DNA from: Antedon mediterranea
Taxonomy: Eukaryota > Echinodermata > Crinoidea > Comatulida > Antedonidae
Assembly: GCF_964355755.1 (NCBI RefSeq)
Contig: NC_092671.1
Span: forward strand, 25,170,070-25,234,069
Length of the DNA stretch: 64,000 bases
Direction of reading: 5' to 3'
Shown here: piece after piece, positions 36,601-46,685 of the stretch
Position numbering within the stretch: the first letter of the stretch is position 1
How the letters are laid out: the number at the start of each line of letters is the position of its first letter
The notes under the pieces: generated by a model
Told to the model about the DNA's origin: nothing
The model's input: the letters and a program-made list of their open reading frames with translations, nothing else
Database searches by the model: none
Made by a program: the position numbers and the translations under genes

Positions 36601-39600
36601 ATAAGGTGTACATAATAGGCCTACCTAATGCTACAAAATGTATTGTCAGAAATTATTAATACAAGTGGTTGATTACTGCACAAGAGTCTCCTAATATTAA
36701 AGAAAATGACTATGATGACTGCAGATTGTAAAATACCTTTATCACTTCATTTCCATCACACCCTGCGCCGACAAGGATTCTTGTTGCATCCGCGTTTCCA
36801 TTTCCAGCAGCGCACATTAAAGTAGTATATCCTTGCTATTATTATGAACAAAAATAAGCACATTAAATGATTAGACATTTGATAAGACGTTACATGCTTG
36901 TTATCTTTTCATGTGCGTTGTGAGGGAAAGTGAAATAGATGATACTAACATTACTGAAACAAGTACAAAAGTGTTGCTTTGCGTCAGGGTATTGAGTAAT
37001 TGGTCAGATATTTGCCCTACTCTGTCGTAATTTGTACTTTATACTAAGTACATTGGGAATACTTGCGAAAAAAGACGCAAGTAATTCTCGGGTGGAACTC
37101 CACAGTAGTTATTAACAATTACAATCCTGTTGGTGCAGTACCTGCTGCTTACCTGGACTCGAATCTAACCCCTAGCCATCATCGAAGCCCGGTGGTCTAG
37201 AGGCATGAACGCCAGGCTATTGATCTGGAGGTCGTGGGTTCGAGTCCCACCCGAGAATTACTTGGGTATTGTTTATCAAGTATTCTCAATGTAGGCCTAC
37301 TTGTATAAAAGTACAAATTACGTCAGATTAAGGCAAAACATCTGTTATGCAGTAATCATACAAACCCTGAGATTAGGTGTTTTCTCCGAGAAATGTGTAG
37401 AAGTATGGAATATTTAAGAGAAATATCAAGGTTATACATTATATGGAGATTATTGTATTTAACTACTGTGGATAGCTTTGGGTGAGGGAGTTAAGTAATT
37501 GGTCATTATTATGTTTGCCCTACTCGTTTTTTCCAATGTAGGCATACTTAGTATAAAGTACAAAATTACGTCAGAGTAGGGCAAACATCTGACCAATTAT
37601 AATTATTCGGTTTATATTATGGTGATTTAAAAAAAAATTATATGTAGTAATTATGTAAAAATAATATAAACTTAAAAAAAAAAAGAAAAAAAAGTAGTTT
37701 ACATACCATCGTCTGTATAGTGACGTCAGCACCGAGTGACAATAACAAGTACATGCATTTTCGGTGACCGGCTAAACATGCTTCATGAAGAGGCGTTAAT
37801 CCACGCTGTAAATGATTTTAACACAAATAAACAGTCGGAGTTGTCTCTTCAACGTCATCGTCGATTTATTGCATCATTACCATCAGTATATCAGTATTAT
37901 CTATTTAGCATCATCTTCATTCATTATCATTGGCAAATGTTTATTGGTCCAATTCTCTTTTCACAGGAAAGTACATAAACGAACTAACATTCAAATAACT
38001 TAATCGTAATCCGTATCATGTTCACAGTCATCGTCGCGTCACAATCATGTACAATTTTGCTGTTTAAAGCAACTCGCCAATTACATAATGGATAAACTAT
38101 TTTATATTTTACTAGCAATATATACCCAATATATAGGCCAATATCTATTATCGCCATTATCAACATCAATTTGTTTATCATATCACAATCAACAATTTAA
38201 TTTGCATCACTGCCATCGTCACAATTCCTTGATATTGCTAATGGTATCTTATTCGTAAGCCTACCTTACTCTTAGCATTGATGTGCCATGTTAGTCCTTT
38301 TGAAACGCCAGCCAGTATGATTGCAGCACTGCCACTGTTCGATGCCCAATGAAGTACAGTTCGCTCATTCTAAAAATACAAATTAAATAAACGTATGATG
38401 ATATTTTACTTTGTAACCAATATTCACACTGTATTGCATTTTAGCAATAAGAAATATTATGATAACAAAAAGAAATAGGATGACAATTAATCTTGTACTC
38501 GCGCAAACTTATTTTCGCCCTTTAAAGTTTTGTTTTGTGAAATATTTTGTTACAGTTTGTGAAAAACACTCAGAACACACTGGTTAAGTGTACCAACCCA
38601 AATTAGATGTTGATTAAGATTAGGCCTACTTTGCAAGCCAAATAAAAATAGTATTTTGAATTAAAGAACTTAATTGAAGAAAATCAAGTCGTTGGCCGGC
38701 CGGGAAATCTGAATTTCTTCATTTAAGACTAGGAAACAACTTAAGAACCTTAAGCTAAACGTCTAATTCTGGGCGTCCGTTCAAATAGCAGCTCTGGGCG
38801 TCCGTTCAAATAGCAGCTCTGGGCGTCCGTTCAAATAACAGCTCTGGGCGTCCGTTCAAATAGCAGCTCTGGTTATACTATAAAACAAATATTGGCTTTG
38901 CACAATTACATACATAATTTACCTGTTTTTGGATACCTTATCTGATTTGATCAAACGCGGCACTTATCGGAACAAAGGTATACCTTCTTTGGATAACACT
39001 GAATATATGATGATAAGAAGGTAATGAGATCAACGTCCAAAAGGATGACCCTCGTTCAGATTGATGTAAACATTTAGTTCCAAACTTGAAAGGCTAAGTA
39101 TAAGATACTACAAGATTTCAACATTATTATGTTCCCGTCCGTCCATGCTAAAATGCTCTAAGTATATAAACCTGTCTATATCATATATGAGTTTACATAT
39201 AGGAGTTTACATGTGAACTAGAAATAAACTAACTACGTCATACGAATGTCTTAAATAATTTTGTAGGATATTGGAGTACTGTTTGCAGTTTTAAATGATT
39301 TAGTCACGTCTAGCCTAGTTAATTACATCCATGTTGTCACTTTACAGAGATTCATCAAATAAAACAAAATATAAAATACAACTACAATTTAAAGAGAAAA
39401 CGTAATTAAAGAAAGCAGTGTTTATTTTAAATTTTATTGAGATAATGATACTGAAAATTGACTTCACATGGCAACATTAATTGTTACGGTCTTTTAGAGG
39501 ATTAGTTCCCGACACTAAAAACCACACCACATAGTCTCACGTCACCGGAGATAGCTATGTACAGTACCTTTTGCGACACTTTGACAGTAGAGAAAGTGCT

Positions 39601-42600
39601 TACTGCAAAGATTGTACGCGGCGCTATACAATCTTTGCTTACTGATCATTTGTTGGTATCTCACAATTAGAGGTGTTGCGCGTACTGCGTGACGCATCTC
39701 AAACAGGGCGCACGTACTATAGTTACAGATACTATAACAACGCTCACAAAACAAAAACTAGCAGTTCTTTGCTGGAAACTAATAAGCCAGTAACATCGTT
39801 TTAATTAATCGTCTCGCAAAAATCTCTTGAATAATTCTTACTACTTACTACAATATTTATAAATTGTCTCTTCTCAGTAAGTTAAAACTTTTTATGCAAA
39901 ATTTTTGAAAAGCATATGCAAGAAAGTATAACTCATTGCAGAGTTTGGCTTTCCGTAGCGTAGGCATAATGTGTACTTTTATAGCCTAAATTAATAAGAT
40001 AAGACCACTGATTGTTATAACTGATCATGTAATTATTGCCGAATGTTAAATTAATAGTTAAGTCGCACAAAATATTTTTTTTACATTTCTTTTTACGTAA
40101 AGCAATGGATAGTTCTAATGCCGACGTAGAATATACACGTTCGTCATCTCTCACTGTTACTAGACTACTTGACGATCTTGTAAGATTAGCAGTAGAGAAT
40201 CTGCACAATACTAAGAAGAGAAGGCCTATTAACGACAGCAAAGTATTTACGACTGTCGTCAAACAAACCAATTGCCATTAATAATCATATGCCAAAAGCT
40301 AACGCTGGGACATCCGGAGACACAACGTATGTGCTTAATAGAAGATTCACATTAGAAGAGTATTTGTCTACTTTGGTAAAGCCAATTGAGACAACGGATG
40401 GAATTGATTGGCCTAAAAGAGAAGATGGTGAACCAGATGTAACAGGTAATTTAAAATTGGTAGACCATGCACGTCATGTTGTTTGCTTTTTTTAAATTAT
40501 TTATATTTTGTTTTAAGGAAAAAAAATAAATGTTATTTTGCATTGGATTTAATTTAATATTGTTTGCCATTTATTTACTTGATTCATAAGGTTTAAAGAA
40601 TATCATAGATGGGAATGAAATAAGCCATTCAAAGACAACTGAACCACAGGCTAAGAAACCAGTCGATGATAGCGAAAGAAAGCCTCTACAAACGACTGGA
40701 CCAAAGACTAAGGAACCCGTCGACATCATCGATGATAGCAAAAGAAAGCACCTACAAATGACTGAACCAAAGACTAAGAAACCCGTCGACATCATCGATG
40801 TTAGCGAAAGAAAGCCTCTACAAACGACTGAACCAAAGACTAAGGTACCCGTCGACATCATCGATGATAGCAAAAGAGAGCACCTACAAATGACTGAACC
40901 AAAGACTAAGAAACCCGTCGATATCATTGATGATAGCAAAAGAAAGCATCTGAAAATGACTGAACCACAGACCAAACGATCCGTCGACATCATCGATGAT
41001 AGCGAAAGAAAGCATATGGAAACCACTGAACAGACTACGAAACCAGTCGACATCATCGATGATAGCGAAAGAAAGCATATGGTAACCACTGAACCGAAGA
41101 TTAAGGAACCAGTCGACAACATTGATGATAGCGAAAGAAAGCATATGGAAACCACTGAACAGACTACGGAACCAGTCGACATCATCGATGATAGCAAAAT
41201 AAAGCCTCTACAAACGACTGAACCAAAGACTAAGAAACCCGTCGACATCATCGATGATAGCAAAAGAAACCCTCTACAATCGACTGAACCAAAGACTAAG
41301 GAACCAGTCGACATCATCGATGATAGCAAAATAAAGCCTCTACAAACGACTGAACCAAAGACTAAGGAACCCGTCGACATCATCGATGATAGCAAAAGAA
41401 ACCCTCTACAATCGACTGAACCAAAGACTAAGGAACCAGTCGACATCATCGATGATAGCAAAATAAAGCCTCTACAAACGACTGAACCAAAGACTAAGGA
41501 ACCCGTCGACATCATCGATGATAGCAAAAGAAACCCTCTACAATCGACTGAACCAAAGACTAAGGAACCAGTCGACATCATTGATAATAGCGAAAGAAAG
41601 CATATGGAAACCACTGAACCAAAGACTAAGATACCAGTCGACATCATTGATAATAGCGAAAGAAAGCATATGGAAACCACTGAACCAAAGACTAAGGAAC
41701 CAGTCGACATCATCGATGATAATATTCAACTACCTCAAAGTAATTCAAAGAGATTGTTAAAGGCGAAGGATATAATCACTAGAAATTGTTTAAATGTAAT
41801 CCTTTCTTCTACCATGGTTTAAACAAATTTTGTTTATCATTACACAGGATTCAAATTACTTCACTCATTCAGAAGAAAAATTAGGAGGATATTTAAGAAC
41901 GATAACCGAGCATCCGAATATTTAGATGGTTATTTTAGAATTGATGAAGAAAATTTGGAACCAATCTACAATCGTCATGATTCTAAGCCGCATTGCTTAG
42001 GCTCTGGTTCTTCTGGCGTAGTAAACCTCATGGTACTTACTGAAGGTTATCAGAAGATGTTAGTAGCAGTAAGTCTTTCCCTTGTGAAGATTCATTATCA
42101 AGAAAAAAGAAAAGAAAAATTAATAAGAAAATAACTAGAGAACTGAAGGTAATTCTTATTACTATAATGTTTCCCGAACTTCTCCATTTACAATGAAAGT
42201 TTTACAGTACATGTCTGTGCATATAAATGAATAAAAGCACATTTAATTTTTGTCACAGTTTATGGACAGACTTCGTGAAATTCCAGAGTTTCCAGAAATC
42301 TATGGTGTCTGCAAAAATCAAAGTGGCTATCACATAATCATGGAATTTATTGGCAATAAAGAGATCAGACAGTCACAGACTATCCTTGATGAGTTTCAAA
42401 AACAATACAACAATGGGTTTCCTTACACAAACAGAAGACGGGATATCATGTGGATGAACATTTTCCTTGACATCGTCAGAGGCATTCGCAAAATGCATGA
42501 AGTGGGTATTATTCACTGCGACATTGCTCCAAGAAATGTTCTTTTATACAAGAATAAATATAAAAGGTAATAATAACATTCATAATAGTAAAGTATAACC

Positions 42601-44135
42601 TGTAAATTTAAAAGCTGTAGATCGAATCGCATTTTGCATTCACCAAAAAATTATTAACAGTCCAATTAAAAATAACAAATTATAGACATAATTCTTGATA
42701 TGCAGATGTCTAAACCATTAAACCACTGGGTCTTCATATTATACAATATAATTATGTTTTTTACAGGACTGCTGCGAAAGTTATTGACTTAGGAATTGCT
42801 TGTGATAAGGAAAATCCGCGCTGGGTTTCACTTGGTCGATTCCGACGAAAGTCAACAACAGATACAATTATGGAGCTAAACAGTTTTGTTGCGCCCGAGT
42901 TTGCGAATGGCACCTGCTGGAGCAGGGGTGGACATTTTTCAACAGCCACGGACGTATGGTCATTCGGAAACATGCTGGATGAAACAACGCCATTTGTCAC
43001 TGTACGCACCAAGGCAAAACTACAAAAGTTAATTGAAGGATGCACAGTAGAAGATCCTACCTTAAGAATAACAACGGAACAAATCCAATAGAAATTGGAA
43101 TCATTAATTCTGAAGATACAGATGGAATATCCTAGATTCATATTATAGTCTACATTGTAGTTGATATCATTATTACCTTATCATGTTTACATTTAATGTT
43201 TTTATGTGGATCTCCAAGTAGATTTATAATAAATGTTCAGTATATTTTATATTAGTTGTGAAGAAAACAATGTACAGGTATTTGTGACAGCTAAAATACT
43301 AATATCCGGAATGGTGTCAAATAAGTTTTAAGCGTCAAGGTATTCGTTCAGAAACAATAATACACTTTCTCAACGCCTAACGTTCAAAATGCAAGATTTG
43401 TTATATGATTCAGTGATAAATCAAAGTTAGCTTTAGGCGTGAATCGTAATCCTATTTATACACAAATATGACAATTCCTTAAAAAAAAAAAACAACAAAA
43501 AAACGTGAATCAGATTGATGTATATACACTTGACATGTAGATATATCTTACATAGACAGACACACTATTTGAGTCATTAAAATTATACAAAATTGAAAAT
43601 CTCTTTTGAAAGAAAATAAATAATTAATTAGGCTATCAATCGTCTGACATTACTTATTCTCTAATATTTGCCTTATATAAGACCTTGCAATTTTATTCAA
43701 ATGCAATAAATACGATTCCCAAACCCAAATAGTGTATACACATTTCTATAGTTACAACGTTTATTGTAATTTTTGGATACATAAAAGCTTCTGCAAACAT
43801 CGAAACCTTTGTAAAATAATGTTCACTTTATTTCCGCAACAATGATTTGGTTGCAGATTTACTTGCAATAAGTGATATTAAAGCTGTTCTCCATAAAGCT
43901 GAATGTAAACATGCACAATACTATACTATATAGCATTATTACTTCATTGAATGAATGTGTTTAAAAACAATGCAAGACTTACATTATCTTTTTGTAGCAC
44001 ATCCGCACCATCATTTAGAAGTTGTTTAAATCTTCCAACATCAGCAACTTTGGCGGAATAAAGCAGTTCAGAAATAGTATCTGTATCGTCCTGTTCACTT
44101 CCCATTGTATGTATTTCACAGCTCAAATTTGACAT
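33638..44135 (-). CDS. Ankyrin-repeat protein with coiled-coil, Ser/Arg/Pro-rich tail (intact parental gene)
   Basis: Eight exons, all joined in phase 0: 1 at 43,983-44,135; 2 at 38,265-38,369; 3 at 37,707-37,805; 4 at 36,737-36,835; 5 at 36,155-36,247 (least certain, weak donor); 6 at 35,876-35,977; 7 at 34,954-35,034; 8 at 33,638-34,618. The product is about 570 residues. Exon 1 gives MSNLSCEIHTMGSEQDD and the first repeat start (LLNDGADVLQKDN). Exon 2 carries RTVLHWASNSGS, exon 3 GLTPLHEACLAGH, exon 4 GYTTLMCAAGNG, exon 6 VNALHIASWTGQEE and exon 7 KTPIEYAIEQRHTG. Exon 8 opens with a basic coiled coil (KKKLVQYYEDKLQEE) and ends in Ser/Pro/Arg clusters with many potential phosphosites. Ankyrin repeats bind proteins; the partner is unknown. 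A kinase-like gene lies antisense in intron 1. A second possible first exon lies at 50,200-50,352. Confidence 0.83.
34796..34887 (+). other. Plus-strand exon-like block inside ankyrin intron 7 (parental unit)
   Basis: Fourth copy of the 92-base open block: EEPPDTPYYHIYVEKYNTEN then PMVVHDEQIRQ, bounded by TGATGCAG and GACAG|GTTTG. It differs from unit 1 at several residues without stops or indels. Confidence 0.45.
36985..37335. mobile_element. Inverted pair of tRNA-derived SINEs
   Basis: The stretch around 36,985-37,095 (AATTGGTCAGATATTTGCCC ... ACGCAAGTAATTCTCGGGTG) reappears reverse-complemented at 37,250-37,335 (CCGAGAATTACTTG ... AAATTACGTCAGATTAAGG). A third fragment of the same body lies near 37,500-37,590. 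The right-hand copy still has its tRNA-like head at 37,183-37,258. They sit in ankyrin intron 3. Confidence 0.65.
37183..37258 (+). mobile_element. tRNA-like SINE head (tRNA-Glu/Asn-like pseudo-tRNA)
   Basis: Shows a Pol III A-box-like GGTGGTCTAGAGGC, a five-pair anticodon stem with a 7-base loop CTATTGA, and a perfect T-arm GTGGG-TTCGAGT-CCCAC. The acceptor arms do not pair (AGCCCGG against CCCGAGA), so it is a SINE head or pseudo-tRNA rather than a working tRNA. Confidence 0.6.
38771..38870. repeat. 25-bp tandem repeat, 4 copies
   Basis: Four head-to-tail copies of GGGCGTCCGTTCAAATAGCA plus GCTCT, with one G-to-A change in the third. It lies in intron 1 of the ankyrin gene. Confidence 0.92.
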
Positions 44136-44460
44136 TAATTTTAAGAAAAAATTCAACAAATGTACTTCGATTCGACGACAAGTAAGCAGACTGTAACGTT
44201 ACGGTACTCGTGGACATGACTTTGACCCCAGAAGCAATATACACTGATATTATTGTTTGGTTTTACCTCATCGATACTATCAAAACATGTGTTCTATTGA
44301 CAAAGTTTGATACAAATAATCGTAAGTGCCCCTTCGACCTCGTTAGTGTAGTCATCTGACGTGCTATATTTACATTATATACAACATACCGTGCAGGAAA
44401 ATTGACATTGTCATTCAATTTCTTTTTTAAATGCATGTTGTGTAATGGGAATTGTTTGTG
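39375..44460. repeat. Segmental duplication of kinase gene plus ankyrin first exon, copy 1 (partner about 46,050-50,640)
   Basis: Matching blocks include the kinase upstream region (TTTCCGTAGCGTAGGCATA), all five kinase exons with introns, the 3' flank, and ankyrin exon 1 with its 5' flank. The copies are clearly more diverged than the tandem units to the left, with many indels in introns, so this duplication is older. Its unannotated 3' stretch, 43,140-43,980, holds AT-rich sequence with nothing gene-like. Confidence 0.85.
40105..43139 (+). pseudogene. Kinase-like gene, decayed copy
   Basis: Exon equivalents: 40,105-40,445; 40,591-41,739; 41,848-42,148; 42,259-42,566; 42,767-43,091 (formerly to about 43,139). 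Compared with the intact copy at 46,686 it has (1) four extra bases in exon 1 near 40,262-40,278, giving a stop at 40,281; (2) one base lost at 42,070, turning GCAGTTAAGTC into GCAGTAAGTC, which destroys the beta-3 VAVK lysine and shifts the frame; (3) TCG to TAG at 43,089-43,091. The repeat exon is longer than in copy 2, with about 17 units of the TEPKTKEPVDIIDDSK type, and is still fully open. Exon 4 (IIHCDIAPRNVLL) and most of exon 5 are also still open, suggesting recent loss. Confidence 0.85.
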
Positions 44461-44822
44461 CTGGTTGATGTTAACGCTGTAGACTACTTGGTAAAGCTAC
44501 AGTACTATTATTGGTTTTGAAAACTTCTCTGAACACATCGGTTCCTGCGGACATGGTCTTATTAATGATAGTGGTCAAGTGTTTTTGAAATTGATGATGA
44601 ATGCTGAATAATAAGCTTTTTGCCTGTAATACAGCATTAAAACATAAAACTCGCAATGTAGTACAACACACAAAATGTATGTTAAAACCTGGGATGCTGG
44701 TAGAGTAACAAAAGAAACTAAGCCATATTATAAACTTCATACTTGGTAAAACTCGTTTCAAAAGTATTTTAACAAATGGTGCAGCGTATAGAGGCACTAG
44801 AACCATCAATGATCACTAAACA

Positions 44823-46048
44823 ATGTGTGCTCAATTTAATCTAAATATGCGTGTAGGTCTACTAACTTTTAAGAAAAGTAAATACACAACTAAGCTCAAT
44901 TGTTCATTGTTATTAAATCACGAATCACGTGATAGATATTGTAATCAAATAAAACATGAAATTTGTAAAATGAATATTAATGTTAATGATGATCCTAATA
45001 ATAATAATAAAATCCTGGATTTATATAGCGCCTAATTTGTGAAACCTCTAGGTTTTGAACATTATTACTGCGATCATTTATTGCATCAAACACGTATGGA
45101 AACATACTCCCATAATGCAGCTAGTAATAATCAGTGCAAAGTTGTGTCTTGATCTAACCGGGTGCACATTTATACACCTGGGTGAAGAGAGAGGCAAACG
45201 TAAGTAAAATATCATGCCTAGGGATACACCCAATGCGGCAGAGTTGGATTCGAACTGCGATCTCACGTTCAACACACTGCGCCACACACCCTAATGTATC
45301 AATAAGTAAATTATTAACAGTAACTGTAAGTGCTGCACAGAAAACAATTGGTATAAAGACAAAAAAATGATAGACTTAATTATGTACAAGACAATCCAAT
45401 TGTCAAAACTCACTGTTGAGAGGTCTGAATTACGTCGTCATTTAAACTCGTGTAATGCCCCGAAGGATCGAAGTTTATTGCGTACGTATATTAATAAGAA
45501 AAAGAATGCAATTTCTAAACGATTGAAAAACACATTGAGGAAAAGAAAGCAAATAAAATTGACCGACAGTATCACTACAACAAATGAAACCAAGAACATT
45601 TTTGATACTGTAAAATTACTCTGCGCAAACAAGAAAACTAACATCACAAAAATGGCGGTAGTATGATTCATTCAAATCAAAAGAAAGCGGAAATTCAACC
45701 AATAAATGCATTTGATGGTCCACCAAGAAAGTTAAACTACCCAATAACTGTCAATGAAGTGGTGCTTCCTCTTTAAAAAATAATAAAGCTTGTGAACCAG
45801 ATTTGATTAAGTATGCAAGTGATGAAGTCTATGTGCTTTATGCTTGCATCATGAATCAATGTTTTGAAAGAAATCTACAGAGTATAACTGAAGGTTTAAT
45901 CACTCCACTGCAAAAACCTGAAAGACCTCTTTCATTGAGCAACGTTATTTGCAATGCAATGCCATTGATTATTTATACACGTATTGAAGAAAACGTTAAC
46001 AATTATACAGGACCCTTCCAAAGTGCTTATTTTATAAAAGAGGTCTAA
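44823..46048 (+). mobile_element. Decayed LINE fragment, split by a SINE
   Basis: Coding relics in order: TKLNCSLLLNHESRDRYC (44,823-44,999), SAAQKTIGIKTKK (45,296-45,366), then a Lys-rich linker (RTYINKKKNAISKRLK). RT-like pieces follow: AFDGPPRKLNYP, KACEPDLIKYAS, SITEGLITPLQKP and NYTGPFQSAY. These resemble the pre-RT linker and early RT motifs of CR1/Jockey-like non-LTR elements. A homopolymer slip at about 45,361, in-frame stops near 45,775 and further shifts show it is dead. It lies between the two kinase duplications. Confidence 0.75.
45000..45289 (-). mobile_element. Full-length tRNA-derived SINE inside the LINE
   Basis: On the minus strand it runs from a tRNA-like head (A-box-like TGGCGCAGTGTG, B-box AGTTCGAATCC) to a GCGCTATATAAATCC 3' end with an (ATT)n tail. 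It is flanked by 6-bp direct repeats CCTAAT at 44,994-44,999 and 45,290-45,295. The LINE reading frame continues in phase across the insertion. Confidence 0.82.
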
Positions 46049-46685
46049 ATATAATACAACTACAATTAATTAAAACGTATAGATAGTTTATTGATACTGA
46101 AAAGTGATCACACTAGGATTAGTTCCCATCACCAACAACCACACCACGCGTAGTCTCACTAAATATAGCTACGTACAGTACCCTTTGCGACACTTTAGCA
46201 GCAGAGAAAGAGCTTACTGCTGATATCATTATTGTTGGTGTCTCAAACAGGTGTTGTTACGCGTTCTGCGTTCTGCGTCCCGAACAGGGCGTACTGCCAT
46301 AGTTACAGATACTATAACAACATTCACAAAATAAAAACCAACAGTTCTTCGCTGGAAGCTAAACCAGTAACATCGTTTTAATAATCGTCTGGCAAATATA
46401 TAATAAATAATTTGTTACTACTTACCACAATTTTCATAAATTTTCATTTTTCAGTAAGTTGAAACTTTTTATGCAAAATATTTGAATAGTCATTATGCAA
46501 GAAAGTTTAAAGCATTGTAGAGTTTGGTTTTCCGTAGCGTAGGCATACTCTGTACTTTTATAGCCTAAATTAATAAGATAATAAGACCACTGATTGTTAT
46601 AACTGATCATGTAATTATTGCCGAATGTTAAATTAATATTTAAGTCGCACAAATAAATGTTTACATTTCTTTTTACGATAAAGCA

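Noticed and set aside
37183-37258. Functional tRNA gene
   Set aside because: T-arm and anticodon arm fold, but the acceptor arms do not pair, and the 3' part continues into a SINE body found elsewhere in the window.
40571-41713. Minus-strand 380-residue frame rich in MMSTGSLVFGSV repeats
   Set aside because: Antisense of the charged repeat exon of the kinase gene. The repeat period is divisible by three, so the other strand stays open as well.
44471-44809. 112-residue minus-strand frame
   Set aside because: No recognisable domain, in a region of LINE and SINE debris; absent from the parallel duplication.
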